Below, piece by piece: positions 17,409 through 26,391 of a DNA stretch of 54,662 nucleotides. A program made the translations under genes and the position numbers. The stretch comes from Candidatus Pelagibacter communis (GTDB taxonomy: Bacteria > Pseudomonadota > Alphaproteobacteria > Pelagibacterales > Pelagibacteraceae). Each line of letters starts with the position of its first letter. Position 1 is the stretch's first letter. The stretch covers positions 1-54,662 of the forward strand of contig NZ_CVST01000011.1 in assembly GCF_001180225.1 (NCBI RefSeq). The letters are read 5' to 3'. The notes beneath the pieces were generated by a model, which made no database searches, was not told the DNA's origin, and worked only from the letters and a program-made list of their open reading frames with translations.

Positions 17409-18470
17409 ATGGATTCATCGAGTTCAGCAATACAAATTCAAAATGTTTGGAAAGTATTTGGAAACACTTCTAAAGAAGCATTAGATGCAATCCAAAATAA
17501 AAAAATTTCAAAAACAGAAGCTTTGGAAAATTACAACTCAGTTATTGGAGTTTCAGATGTTTCCTTTGATGTAAAACAAGGCGAAATTTTCTGTGTTATG
17601 GGGCTTTCTGGAAGTGGAAAATCTACATTAGTGAGGCATATTAACAGACTTTTAGAACCTACATCAGGCAAAATTTTAATTAATGGTCAGGATGTAATGA
17701 CCTTAGATAGAGAAAACCTTCAAGAATTAAGAAACAAAAAAATAGGAATGGTTTTTCAAAACTTTGCACTCATGCCACATAGATCTGTTGTTGATAACAT
17801 TGCAATGCCACTTGAGATAAGAGGTGTGAGTAAAAATGATAGATTAGATAGTGCAAATAAAATTTTAGAAATTGTGGAATTACAAGGTTGGGGCAATAAG
17901 TTTGCTCACGAACTATCTGGAGGAATGCAACAAAGAGTAGGTCTTGCAAGAGCATTAGCGGCTGATCCTGATTTTCTATTAATGGACGAGCCTTTTAGTG
18001 CATTAGATCCATTGATAAGAAGACAGCTTCAAGCTGAGTTCATCAAACTTTCAAAACAAATGAAAAAAACCACAGTATTTATTACTCATGATTTGGATGA
18101 AGCGGTAAGAGTAGGACACAGAATTGCAATTATGAGAGATGGAAAAGTAATTCAAATAGGTACACCTGAACAAATAGTTGTAAGTCCTGCAGATGAATAT
18201 GTCGCTGACTTTGTAAAAGGAATTTCAAGACTTAAAGTTGTTCAAGCAAAAACAATCATGCAATCTATTGAAAGTTACGAAAGTGCTAATGGAAAATTAG
18301 ATGAAAGTACTCAAAGTGTTGGGGAAGATGAATTACTAAGTAAGCTTATTGAATTATCAAAATCTAGCGATGGGCCATTAATTGTTCTAGACAACAATAA
18401 AAATAAAATAGGTGTTTTAACACAATCAGATCTTTTAAAAGCAGTAGTTGAGGGTGGGGATGGAGAATAA
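17409..18470 (+). CDS. Glycine betaine/proline-type ABC transporter, ATP-binding protein
   Basis: A 353-residue ProV/OpuAA-type ATPase. The N-terminal extension (FGNTSKEAL...) is typical of the betaine family. Then come Walker A GLSGSGKST, Q-loop FQNFALMPH, signature LSGGMQQR, Walker B LLMDEPFSALD and the switch FITHD. The C-terminal 80 residues look like a CBS-type regulatory region (GPLIVLDNNKNKIGVLTQSDLLKAV), which in OpuA senses ionic strength. The next gene starts inside its end, an 11-base overlap. Confidence 0.92.
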   Translation: MDSSSSAIQIQNVWKVFGNTSKEALDAIQNKKISKTEALENYNSVIGVSDVSFDVKQGEIFCVMGLSGSGKSTLVRHINRLLEPTSGKILINGQDVMTLDRENLQELRNKKIGMVFQNFALMPHRSVVDNIAMPLEIRGVSKNDRLDSANKILEIVELQGWGNKFAHELSGGMQQRVGLARALAADPDFLLMDEPFSALDPLIRRQLQAEFIKLSKQMKKTTVFITHDLDEAVRVGHRIAIMRDGKVIQIGTPEQIVVSPADEYVADFVKGISRLKVVQAKTIMQSIESYESANGKLDESTQSVGEDELLSKLIELSKSSDGPLIVLDNNKNKIGVLTQSDLLKAVVEGGDGE

Positions 18471-19965
18471 ACAAATACATAATCCTTCTAGATCTGAATT
18501 AATTACAGATTTTGTAAAATCTAATCCTGAATACTATATTAAAGAATTCCAAAAAATTGGAAGTAAGCCTTCTTTTTCATTTTCATTTAACTTATATGCT
18601 GGAATTTTAGGACCCATTTGGTTTGGTATGAGAAATATTTGGAACTGGGCTTTAGCTTTTTTAATAATTGAGACTTTTTCTGTTGTTCAAATAATAAGAG
18701 GTACATTTGGCAATATCACTAAAGAAGCTGTTGAAAAAATTAAACAGGTTGAGTCCACAATAGCATTTAGAAACAAACAGTTAGAGGCAGCTATAACAAA
18801 TAATCCAGATAAAGTTGAAGTTTATGAAAGAAATATCAAATCACTAGAAGATGCAATGCAAGGCTACATTGATGAAGTAGCAAGAATTGAAGCATCAGCT
18901 ATCTGGATTACAATTTTTGGTATTGGATTGTTGATTGCTATTAAAGTTGTTCAAGGAATATTGGCTAACTCAATATTAGAAAAAAGATATTCAGAATGGT
19001 TATCAGACAAAACTCTAAAACCTGGAATGCAAGTTAAGAACTTTGTCTCTAGTACAATGTTCGCTGCAGTTATTATGTTTTTTTCTGTAGTGCATTATAG
19101 TTTTCCTGGTGTAATTTCATTAATGGATGACTTCCCAACTCATCCAGATATCAGATTAACATCAATAAAATGGGTAGAAACGATCTTTGATTATGCGGTA
19201 TTGAAAGGAGATGCTTTATTTACAGCAATAACCATAGGTATTAGATCGGTACTAGATTTCTTAGAGTTACTATTTGTAAAAACTCCTTGGATAGTAATTA
19301 TAACAACTATAGTGACCTTAACTGGATTAGCGGCAGGGCTTAGAGCTGCAATATATTCAGCAGGATTTTTATGTTATATGGGGTTTTTAGGTTTCTGGGT
19401 TAAAGCCATGACAACATTAGCTCTTTTAGGAACAGCAGCAGTGTTAAGTATAGTCATTGGTATCCCTCTTGGAATTTTTTGCGCAAGGCGACAAAGATTT
19501 TATTCAATGATAAGACCGATTATGGATTTCATGCAAACAATGCCTGCTTTCGTATTCATGATTCCTGTAATAGCATTTTTTGGAACTGGAAAAGTCGCAG
19601 CAGTTATTATTACAATGATATTTGGTGGAACACCTGTAGTTAGACTAACAGTTCTTGGCTTAAGAGGAGTACCTGAAACAATTAGAGAAGCTGCAATCGC
19701 TTATGGTGCATCTAAATGGTATTTGCTTAGAAAAGTAGATCTGCCATTAGCAACCCCATCTATATTAGCAGGTGTTAATCAAACAGTAATGTTAAGTTTA
19801 GCAATGGTAGTTGTAGCATCATTAATTGGTGCCAAAGGTTTAGGTCAAGATGTATTAGAAGCACTTCAATACGCAAACGTAGGACAAGGTATTTTAGCTG
19901 GTGTTGCAATATTATTTGTAGCTCTTATTCTTGATAGAGTTGTTCAGGGTAGAAAACGAGTTTAA
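18460..19965 (+). CDS. Glycine betaine/proline-type ABC permease with extra N-terminal domain
   Basis: A 501-residue inner-membrane permease. The ATG at 18460 is chosen because GGGTGGGG lies just upstream; a TTG start at 18448 is possible. The last ~190 residues (from about 314) are the standard ProW/OpuAB core, with the EAA-type loop REAAIAYGASKWYLLRKVDLP. The first ~200 residues are extra: two hydrophobic helices around residues 35-65, a charged coiled-coil-like stretch (about 75-130) with repeated Glu/Lys, and another helix near 140-165. E. coli ProW is about 350 residues. The role of the added domain is unknown; interaction with the binding protein or stress sensing are guesses. Confidence 0.88.
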   Translation: MENKQIHNPSRSELITDFVKSNPEYYIKEFQKIGSKPSFSFSFNLYAGILGPIWFGMRNIWNWALAFLIIETFSVVQIIRGTFGNITKEAVEKIKQVESTIAFRNKQLEAAITNNPDKVEVYERNIKSLEDAMQGYIDEVARIEASAIWITIFGIGLLIAIKVVQGILANSILEKRYSEWLSDKTLKPGMQVKNFVSSTMFAAVIMFFSVVHYSFPGVISLMDDFPTHPDIRLTSIKWVETIFDYAVLKGDALFTAITIGIRSVLDFLELLFVKTPWIVIITTIVTLTGLAAGLRAAIYSAGFLCYMGFLGFWVKAMTTLALLGTAAVLSIVIGIPLGIFCARRQRFYSMIRPIMDFMQTMPAFVFMIPVIAFFGTGKVAAVIITMIFGGTPVVRLTVLGLRGVPETIREAAIAYGASKWYLLRKVDLPLATPSILAGVNQTVMLSLAMVVVASLIGAKGLGQDVLEALQYANVGQGILAGVAILFVALILDRVVQGRKRV

Positions 19966-19974
19966 TTAAAATTC

Positions 19975-20592
19975 ATGGAATATGTATTATTAGGTTTTAT
20001 AACCAGCCTAAGTTTAATTTTAGCAATTGGTGCTCAAAACATTTTTGTAATTGAACAAGGCTTAAAAAAACAGCATGTATTTTTAGTATGTTTTGTTTGC
20101 TCTGTTTCAGATTTAATATTAATTTTTTTTGGAATTTTTTTATTTCATTTTTTTAATCAATTTTTTAACCCAATAGTTGAATTTATTTTTAACCTGCTTT
20201 TAGTAGTTTTTTTAATTCATTTTATTTATTCAAAGATAAAAGCTCATTATAAAGAAGTTAATTTTCAAAGTAATGTTAGTGAAATATCAAAGTTAAATAT
20301 TTTCTTAAAAACATTAGGGTTCACTTATTTAAATCCACATGTTTACTCAGATACAGTTTTTATTCTTGGAAATTTCTCTAAGAATTACTTATTAAATCAA
20401 AAATTAGCTTTTGGGATAGGAGCGTCCTTTGCTTCATTTTTGTTTTTCTTTACTTTGGGATATTTATCAAATTATTTATCCAAGTATGCTAATGACAAAA
20501 AAATCTGGCAGATAATAAATATTTTTATAATAGCTTTTATGAGTTTTTTAGTTTTGTTTATTTTAAAGGAAATGATAATTAAGCTTTTATGA
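19975..20592 (+). CDS. LysE/ArgO-family amino acid exporter
   Basis: A 205-residue, six-helix membrane protein. The start (GFITSLSLILAIGAQNIFVIEQGLKK) carries the GAQN...QG signature of LysE/ArgO exporters, which expel lysine, arginine or analogues using the proton gradient. The LGFTYLNPHVYSDT segment contains the second conserved proline-rich helix break. It lies 9 bases after the betaine permease and overlaps the following alpha/beta hydrolase by 4 bases, but its job need not be linked to either. Confidence 0.88.
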   Translation: MEYVLLGFITSLSLILAIGAQNIFVIEQGLKKQHVFLVCFVCSVSDLILIFFGIFLFHFFNQFFNPIVEFIFNLLLVVFLIHFIYSKIKAHYKEVNFQSNVSEISKLNIFLKTLGFTYLNPHVYSDTVFILGNFSKNYLLNQKLAFGIGASFASFLFFFTLGYLSNYLSKYANDKKIWQIINIFIIAFMSFLVLFILKEMIIKLL

Positions 20593-21344
20593 GTTATATT
20601 TTTGTAGATGATAAAGGTAAAGGTTTTCCATTTGTTTTAGTACATGGATATCTAGGTTCCTCAGAGATGTGGTGCTTTCAAAAAGATTACTTTTCAAAAA
20701 ATTTTAGAATTATTGCTCCTGCACTTCCTGGTTTTGGTGAAAGCCATAATGCTCAATCATTAAATTCTATTAATGCGATGGCTAAAAAAATAATTGAAAT
20801 TTTAGATGGGAAAAACATAGAAAAATTTAATTTAATCGGACATTCAATGGGAGGAATGATTGTACAAGAAATAACGAGATTAATTGGTGATAGAGTTAAT
20901 AAATTAATCTGTTTTGCAACAGGATCTATTGGAGATATCCCAGGTAGATTTGAAACTATGGACGAAACACGAGAGAAACTTAAGAAAGAAGGTGCTGAAG
21001 TATCATTTTCTAGAGTTCCACCTAAATGGTTTGTAAAAGGAGATAAAGATAAAAATTATTATTTATGTGCTAATGCAGTTAAAAACGTTTCATTAGAAAC
21101 TGCTGATAACGCTTTACTTGCAATGAAAAATTGGAGAGGCATTGATAACTTAAAAAATATTAAAAATGATACCTTAATTATATGGGGTAATAAAGATATC
21201 TCTTATAATTTTGAACAGGTTGATACGTTAAATAAAAATATTAAGAATAGTCGACTAGAAATATTTGAAAATTGCAGTCACAATGTTCACTTAGAAGAAC
21301 CAGATAGATTTAATAATCTGGTAAATGATTTTATCTCAGAATAA
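20589..21344 (+). CDS. Alpha/beta-hydrolase
   Basis: A 251-residue alpha/beta-hydrolase with the oxyanion-hole VHGYLGS (18-24), the nucleophile elbow GHSMGG (S86) and the terminal catalytic histidine H231 (CSHNVHLEEP). The acid is probably in WGNKDISYNF. These features are intact, so an esterase, lactonase or C-C hydrolase activity is expected. The start overlaps the LysE-type gene by 4 bases. Its 3' end overlaps the convergent HAD gene by 14 bases. The substrate is unknown. Confidence 0.85.
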   Translation: MSYIFVDDKGKGFPFVLVHGYLGSSEMWCFQKDYFSKNFRIIAPALPGFGESHNAQSLNSINAMAKKIIEILDGKNIEKFNLIGHSMGGMIVQEITRLIGDRVNKLICFATGSIGDIPGRFETMDETREKLKKEGAEVSFSRVPPKWFVKGDKDKNYYLCANAVKNVSLETADNALLAMKNWRGIDNLKNIKNDTLIIWGNKDISYNFEQVDTLNKNIKNSRLEIFENCSHNVHLEEPDRFNNLVNDFISE

Positions 21345-21996
21345 TATTTTTACTTAATCTCTCTAATTTTTTAAAAGCGTTCTTAAACTTTTTATTTAAG
21401 TGAAATTTTCCTGGAAAAATTATACATTTAATTTTTGCATTGACTGCTGAATTTAAACTTTCTTGAGAATCTTCTATAGCTAAACATTCCTTTGGCTTTA
21501 ATTTAAGTTTTTTTAGTGCAAGAAGATATATATCTGGATTTGGTTTTAAATTTTTAACTAATTTTGAATTTCCAATAAAACTAAAATTTTTCTGATTAAT
21601 TGATTTTCTTAATGAGAAAAGAATAGAATTAATATTATTTTTTGATGTAGAAGTTACAAAAGCTAATTTAATTTTTTCTTTATTACAAAGATTAATTAAA
21701 TTTTTAACACCTGGTCTTAATTTTAAATGATTTTTCTTTAAGTAATTATTAAATAGTTTAGTTTTTAAATCTCTTAATTGCTTAGCATTAACTTTAATAC
21801 CTTTTATTCTTGCATATTCTGTTATTCTATCTTTACCACCTGATTTGTTTAAAAGTTTGATATATTCTTTTTTAGTCCAATACCAATCCAATCCTTTTTT
21901 TTTAAAAGCTTCATTAAAGGATTTTCTCTGAATTTCTGATGTTTCAACGAGGGTTCCAATGGAACCGAATAACAAACCTTTGTAATATTTCTTCAA
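21331..21996 (-). CDS. CbbY-like HAD-fold protein with degenerate nucleophile motif
   Basis: HAD-superfamily fold of about 221 residues, starting at a TTG that overlaps the permease stop (TTGA). A longer frame runs to 22101 but lies inside the permease gene. Motif II (FVTSTS), the motif III lysine (LKPNPDIY) and motif IV (LAIEDSQESLNSA) are typical of the CbbY/phosphatase group. Motif I, normally DxDGT, reads GSIGT (G11, I13), so both the nucleophile and the acid/base aspartate are missing. From memory, the same FGSIGTLVETS form recurs in alphaproteobacterial homologues. Its position as last gene of a sugar ABC operon suggests sugar-phosphate binding or regulation rather than ordinary phosphatase activity. 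Confidence 0.8.
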   Translation of the reverse strand: MKKYYKGLLFGSIGTLVETSEIQRKSFNEAFKKKGLDWYWTKKEYIKLLNKSGGKDRITEYARIKGIKVNAKQLRDLKTKLFNNYLKKNHLKLRPGVKNLINLCNKEKIKLAFVTSTSKNNINSILFSLRKSINQKNFSFIGNSKLVKNLKPNPDIYLLALKKLKLKPKECLAIEDSQESLNSAVNAKIKCIIFPGKFHLNKKFKNAFKKLERLSKNIILR

Positions 21997-22874
21997 CCTT
22001 TTACAGCTCCAGTAGTTAAACCACTGATAACTTGTCTCTGGAAGAACATTACCAACATAAACAATGGTGCCGTTGCAGACACTACAGCAGATACTGCCCA
22101 CATTAGATTACCCTCATGTTGGTTAGTCCCTAAATAACTTTGTATCTTAGGAACCATCGTATGATTTTCTTGATTTAGAAGTAAAGCCGTTACTGTGAAA
22201 TCATTGTAAGCAAGCATTAAACTAAATAATCCAGCAGTAATAACTCCAGGCCACATCACTGGCATTATAATATGTCTAAATGCTTGAAAATATGAACATC
22301 CATCAATCAACGCACTTTCATCAAGTTCTTTTGGAATTGTTTTAAAGAATGAATACAGTAACCATAAAGTAAATGGTTGATTAATAGCTACCAAAACGAC
22401 AATAGTTGTTGGCAGTATTCCCCATATTTGTAATTCAAAAAATGGAAATAGATAACCGGATACTAAAGTTATATGTGGCATAGCTCTAAAGATTAAAGCT
22501 GCCATCAAAATCCAAAATGCATATTTCTCAGTTGATCTAGAAAGGGCGTAAGCTCCTAAAGTCCCTAAAAATAAAGAAATACTAACCACAAACACAGTAA
22601 CGATAATGGTATTCTTTGATGCTTTCCAAAATTCTCCCTCAAACCATGCTTCATGATAAGCATTTGTCGTAAACTTTTCACCAGTTTCAATTAAGGTGTT
22701 GAAAGCTGAAACAGCGTACCACCAGTCTGATCTTGAAAAAAAATCTGCTCTTACTTTAAATGATCCCCAAAAAGTCCAAATGAATGGAAAGCATGCAACT
22801 AACAGCCAAGAAATAATAAATATGGTATTAAATGTTTTTAAAGTATTTGATTTTTTATCTAAACCGTAATCCAT
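21993..22874 (-). CDS. Sugar-type ABC transporter permease (MalG-like)
   Basis: A 293-residue inner-membrane permease with about six helices and the EAA loop ELDESALIDGCSYFQAFRHIIMPVMWPG, the contact site for the ATPase. It is the MalG/second-permease type of carbohydrate ABC importers. It starts 2 bases after the MalF-like gene stop and overlaps the HAD start by 4 bases. No ATPase gene follows, so the transporter must borrow one encoded elsewhere. Confidence 0.9.
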   Translation of the reverse strand: MDYGLDKKSNTLKTFNTIFIISWLLVACFPFIWTFWGSFKVRADFFSRSDWWYAVSAFNTLIETGEKFTTNAYHEAWFEGEFWKASKNTIIVTVFVVSISLFLGTLGAYALSRSTEKYAFWILMAALIFRAMPHITLVSGYLFPFFELQIWGILPTTIVVLVAINQPFTLWLLYSFFKTIPKELDESALIDGCSYFQAFRHIIMPVMWPGVITAGLFSLMLAYNDFTVTALLLNQENHTMVPKIQSYLGTNQHEGNLMWAVSAVVSATAPLFMLVMFFQRQVISGLTTGAVKG

Positions 22875-22876
22875 AT

Positions 22877-23905
22877 TTATCTCGCAGTTTTAAATTCTTT
22901 CCATGTTCTAACTAATACAGGGGCAAGCAAAATAGCTATTCCGATAATTGTCATCATTGATGTTGCCGCTGCTGAACCAAATAAAATTACTTCTTCATTA
23001 ACTAAGTTGTCGTAAATTAACCATGAAAGTGATTGTGCGCTACCTTCAGCACTAAAACCGATAATTGGTTCAAATACTCTAAAATTGTCCATCAGTGATA
23101 TTAATGCAACAAATGTTACTACTGGGTAGATATGAGGTAGCACAATATGTTTAATTCTCTGAAATCTTGAAGCACCATCAATAATTGCAGCTTCAATAGG
23201 TTCCTGTGGGACAGTTTGAAGTGCAGCATAAAAAACTACGAATGCAAAAGGGGAGTGATGCCAAATTCCATATATGATAATTGTTATCCATGTAAGAGTT
23301 TTAGAGGATTTCAAAGATAAATATGGATCATTCATTAAATTTTGAATATTAGCTCCGATTATCCCTTGAGAGTCTATCATCCAAAATAATACTAAAGATC
23401 CAACTAGTGGAGTTACAATCATTGGTAAAATAGTACCAAAGATTAAAGGACCTCTAATTTTTCTTGAGATTGCATTTAAACTCAAAGCTATAATAAAACC
23501 TAATAACAAAACATTTGGGGTCACAAATATACAATAAGTTAATGTGAATATTAGTGCTTTATAAAACGGTAAATTAGTTACTTGATCAACAAATTCACCA
23601 AAAGTTTCTGTTTCATTCCAAAATTTTTTTATTTCTTCTGTTGCTAAATGGTTTCTATCTATATACGTCCCAAAACCATTAAATTTTCCAAGAGGTTTTG
23701 CTTCTCGTATTTTAGTAGTTGCTTCATTGTCGACTACAATTGAAACAGTACAGCCAAATGGATCACATTTTTTAACCTCTTTAACTACTTGATCATGCTG
23801 AGCGTAAAAAGATTGAACTCCGGTAGAAATGATAGGAAGCCCAATAAAAAGGATCATTGCTAATCCTGTTGGTAAAAAAAACCAAAAAAATGTTTTATTG
23901 GGCAT
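22877..23905 (-). CDS. Sugar-type ABC transporter permease (MalF-like)
   Basis: A 342-residue permease of the carbohydrate CUT1 type. The first helix (FFWFFLPTGLAMILFIGLPII) is followed by a periplasmic loop of about 90 residues with a Cys pair (KKCDPFGCTV), then about five helices with the EAA loop EAAIIDGASRFQRIKHIVLPHIYP. The large first periplasmic loop is reminiscent of the P2 loop of MalF but shorter. It is separated from the binding-protein gene by a 49-base gap with a perfect hairpin. Substrate unknown. Confidence 0.9.
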   Translation of the reverse strand: MPNKTFFWFFLPTGLAMILFIGLPIISTGVQSFYAQHDQVVKEVKKCDPFGCTVSIVVDNEATTKIREAKPLGKFNGFGTYIDRNHLATEEIKKFWNETETFGEFVDQVTNLPFYKALIFTLTYCIFVTPNVLLLGFIIALSLNAISRKIRGPLIFGTILPMIVTPLVGSLVLFWMIDSQGIIGANIQNLMNDPYLSLKSSKTLTWITIIIYGIWHHSPFAFVVFYAALQTVPQEPIEAAIIDGASRFQRIKHIVLPHIYPVVTFVALISLMDNFRVFEPIIGFSAEGSAQSLSWLIYDNLVNEEVILFGSAAATSMMTIIGIAILLAPVLVRTWKEFKTAR

Positions 23906-23917
23906 TGAAATTTTTTG

Positions 23918-23944
23918 TTAAGTGGGGATCAAGTCCCCACTTAA
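23918..23944 (-). terminator. Intercistronic hairpin behind the sugar-type binding protein gene
   Basis: Perfect 11-base-pair stem (TTAAGTGGGGA with TCCCCACTTAA) and a 5-base loop, 10 bases after the binding-protein stop on the minus strand. No U-run follows in the direction of transcription (the next bases are CAAAAAA), so it is unlikely to terminate fully. It can protect the 3' end of the binding-protein message. Confidence 0.75.
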
Positions 23945-23954
23945 AGATTAGATT

Positions 23955-25175
23955 TTATAGAAAGCCTTGTTCTTTAGCTTTACTAGTGTAAGCAGCCTCA
24001 ACATCTTTCAATGCTTGTTCAGCCGACTCTTTACCTTGTAAAAACTCAACAATCTCACTTCCTAATGCACCATGCATTAAACCCATTTGTGGCAACATTG
24101 GATATGGTTTTGCACCCATTTTTACAGCTTCGATTACACCAATAGATTTTGGTCCTGGAACAAATCCTTCTACTAGCCAAACAGCTTGGTCAGCAGCATC
24201 AGCAACCATTTTCTTGTTTGATGCGGCGTGTGCTAAAGCTCTAAATGTTGCTTCAGCATCAGCATCAGGTCTATTTTTTGCAAGTGTGAAACCATCCCAC
24301 CATAAAGTTGCAGCTGGGATATTTCCACCAGCAACAGTAGCTGGACCTGTTAGTTTTGTAGCTTTAGTAATATTAGCATCACCTTCATCATCTAAAAGTG
24401 TACCTGATCTAGAAGCCCATAATGTCATTAATGCAACATTTCCTGCTTCCCACTCTACTTTAATAGCTTCACTATCATGTGTTAAATAATCTGGGTTACT
24501 TAATTCAGATAATTTTTTTAGCATGTTTAAAGTAGCAACACCTTTTGCGTTATTTACATTTGGTTCTGCACTTCCAGACTTAAAGAATTCACCACCATGA
24601 CCAATGTACATGTTCACAAATTCCTCAGCTAGGTTCCAACCTGCTTTGTAAGCAGCCGCATATGGATATTGCATTTTTCCTGAAGCTCTAATTTTTTCAG
24701 AAGCAGCAACTACTTCTTCATATGTTTTCGGAACAGCTATACCAAGATCTTTTAAAACATCTTCTCTGTAGTATAAATGTTGAGTGTTAGCCATAAATGC
24801 TACAGCCATTACTTTTCCATCAATTGTGATCAATTGAGAGTCTTGAATTCCTTTTCCATATTTTTTAACAAGATCATCTAAAGGTCTAATTAAGTCTTGG
24901 TTCATTAAAGGAACGATTGAACTGTTTGCTGCAATTCTAGCTGAAAATTCAGATGGATTTGCAGTAAGAGCTGGCACTGCGATTTTATTGTGCTCAGATG
25001 AATGAGTCACTTTAAAATCTGCACTTCCTTTACATTGTTTAGAAGTTTCAACGAAAGTTCTTAATGCAGGAAAATCATTAGCCAAAATATTTATTGAACC
25101 ACTTTTAATGTTACAATCTGCATAAGCAGAAGTTCCAAAAAGTAAAAACAATAAAGCAACTAGTATTTTTCTCAT
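23955..25175 (-). CDS. Sugar-type ABC transporter, periplasmic binding protein (family 1)
   Basis: A 406-residue extracellular solute-binding protein with a signal peptide (ILVALLFLLFGTSAYA, cut near residue 19). The mature protein begins DCNIKSGSINILANDFPALRTFVE, and the family 1 hallmarks LYYREDVLKDLGIAVPKTYEEV and WWDGFTLAKN are present. Binding proteins of this group take mono- or oligosaccharides, polyols or related compounds. It is the first gene of a binding protein-permease-permease-HAD operon and is preceded by GAGAGAA. Its gene is separated from the MetE-like gene by 85 bases on the same strand. Confidence 0.9.
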   Translation of the reverse strand: MRKILVALLFLLFGTSAYADCNIKSGSINILANDFPALRTFVETSKQCKGSADFKVTHSSEHNKIAVPALTANPSEFSARIAANSSIVPLMNQDLIRPLDDLVKKYGKGIQDSQLITIDGKVMAVAFMANTQHLYYREDVLKDLGIAVPKTYEEVVAASEKIRASGKMQYPYAAAYKAGWNLAEEFVNMYIGHGGEFFKSGSAEPNVNNAKGVATLNMLKKLSELSNPDYLTHDSEAIKVEWEAGNVALMTLWASRSGTLLDDEGDANITKATKLTGPATVAGGNIPAATLWWDGFTLAKNRPDADAEATFRALAHAASNKKMVADAADQAVWLVEGFVPGPKSIGVIEAVKMGAKPYPMLPQMGLMHGALGSEIVEFLQGKESAEQALKDVEAAYTSKAKEQGFL

Positions 25176-25260
25176 ATGTTTTCTCTCTTTATATTTATTG
25201 TTAAATTATAATTTAAGTTCAAAAACTATATCTATTACAAAGTTTAAATTAAAGAGGAAA

Positions 25261-26388
25261 TTAAATCACTTTTGACGCAAGTTCTGCGCCAAGTACCAAA
25301 GACTCTAGTTTCTTATAAACAATATTTTCATCAACATTTCCAAAGCCCGCAAAGGTACTAAAACCACAATCTGTTCCAGCAACCAGTTGATCTTTCTCAA
25401 CAACTTTTGAATAGGTTACAATTCTATTTTTTACAACCTCGGGATGTTCAACAAAGTTTGTGGTGGAGTCGATTACTCCAGGAGCAATTATTTTATCATT
25501 TGGGATTTTTAAATTTTCAAAAATTTGCCATTCATGAGAATGTCTTGGATTTGACGACTCAATTAAATAAGTTTGTATGTTAGCCTTTAAAGCTATAGGC
25601 ATAATTTTTTCTAGCGCAATGTCATGTAAATGTGGTCCTTCATAATTTCCCCAGCAAATGTGCATTCTTATTTTGGAGCTATCTATATTACTAATAGCGT
25701 TATTTAAACATTCTATTTGTTTTTCTGCTCTTATTAAAAATTCTTCTTCTGATAAATCTTTAAAAGTCATGTGTCTTGCAAGTGCTAGATCTGGACAATC
25801 TAACTGAAGTTTTAATCCATTTGATGTAATTTCCTCATATTCATCTTTCATCAGGTTAGATAAATTTTCTAAATATTCATCATCACTTTTATAAAATTTA
25901 TTGGGTAAGAAAGCTGAAATAACTCCTGGAGAAGCAGCATTCATGAACGCATCTTTATGATTATTTTTTTCTAAAGCTTGTTTAAAATTATTTATATCTT
26001 TTGTTAGGGAAGTTTTATCTTTAATTTTTAATTCACTTGTACAACAAGGTCTTGTGTAAGTAGGAGTACCACCTGCTCTTGCAATTCTTTCTTTAAAAGA
26101 TGGAAAGTCGTCTAAATCTTTTGGTGCTTTTCTTTCACTCTCTCCTGAAAAACCATCAATTCTATCTTTAACATAAGTTGCATAGCTAATCTTAGACATT
26201 TCACCGTCACTAATATAGTCAATTCCAACTTCTATTTGTTTTTTAACAATATTATCTACATCTTTTTGAACAATTTCATCAAATTGATTTAAATCTATTT
26301 TTTCTTTTTGATCTTTCTTAAATAAAAGATCAGATAATTCATTTGATCTTGGTAAACTTCCTACATGTGTTGTTTTAATTTTACTCAT
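25261..26388 (-). CDS. MetE C-terminal-domain-like methyltransferase (stand-alone barrel)
   Basis: A 375-residue single-barrel protein of the UROD/MetE superfamily. The opening HVGSLPR, the zinc pair H243xC245 (MHICWG), E277 (YLIES) and C341 (GTDCGF) match the zinc ligands of cobalamin-independent methionine synthase. MetE itself has about 750 residues with a second, folate-binding barrel; that half is absent. The protein therefore probably transfers a methyl or related group between thiols using another donor. It is the last gene of a bicupin-SnoaL-MetE-like operon, 3 bases after the SnoaL-like stop. Methionine synthesis or cleavage of a methylated sulfur or amine compound are the alternatives. 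Confidence 0.82.
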   Translation of the reverse strand: MSKIKTTHVGSLPRSNELSDLLFKKDQKEKIDLNQFDEIVQKDVDNIVKKQIEVGIDYISDGEMSKISYATYVKDRIDGFSGESERKAPKDLDDFPSFKERIARAGGTPTYTRPCCTSELKIKDKTSLTKDINNFKQALEKNNHKDAFMNAASPGVISAFLPNKFYKSDDEYLENLSNLMKDEYEEITSNGLKLQLDCPDLALARHMTFKDLSEEEFLIRAEKQIECLNNAISNIDSSKIRMHICWGNYEGPHLHDIALEKIMPIALKANIQTYLIESSNPRHSHEWQIFENLKIPNDKIIAPGVIDSTTNFVEHPEVVKNRIVTYSKVVEKDQLVAGTDCGFSTFAGFGNVDENIVYKKLESLVLGAELASKVI

Positions 26389-26391
26389 AAT

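Noticed and set aside
21997..22101. Longer start for the HAD protein inside the permease gene
   Set aside because: These 35 residues are the other-frame reading of the permease end; the HAD fold starts at the TTG overlapping the permease stop.
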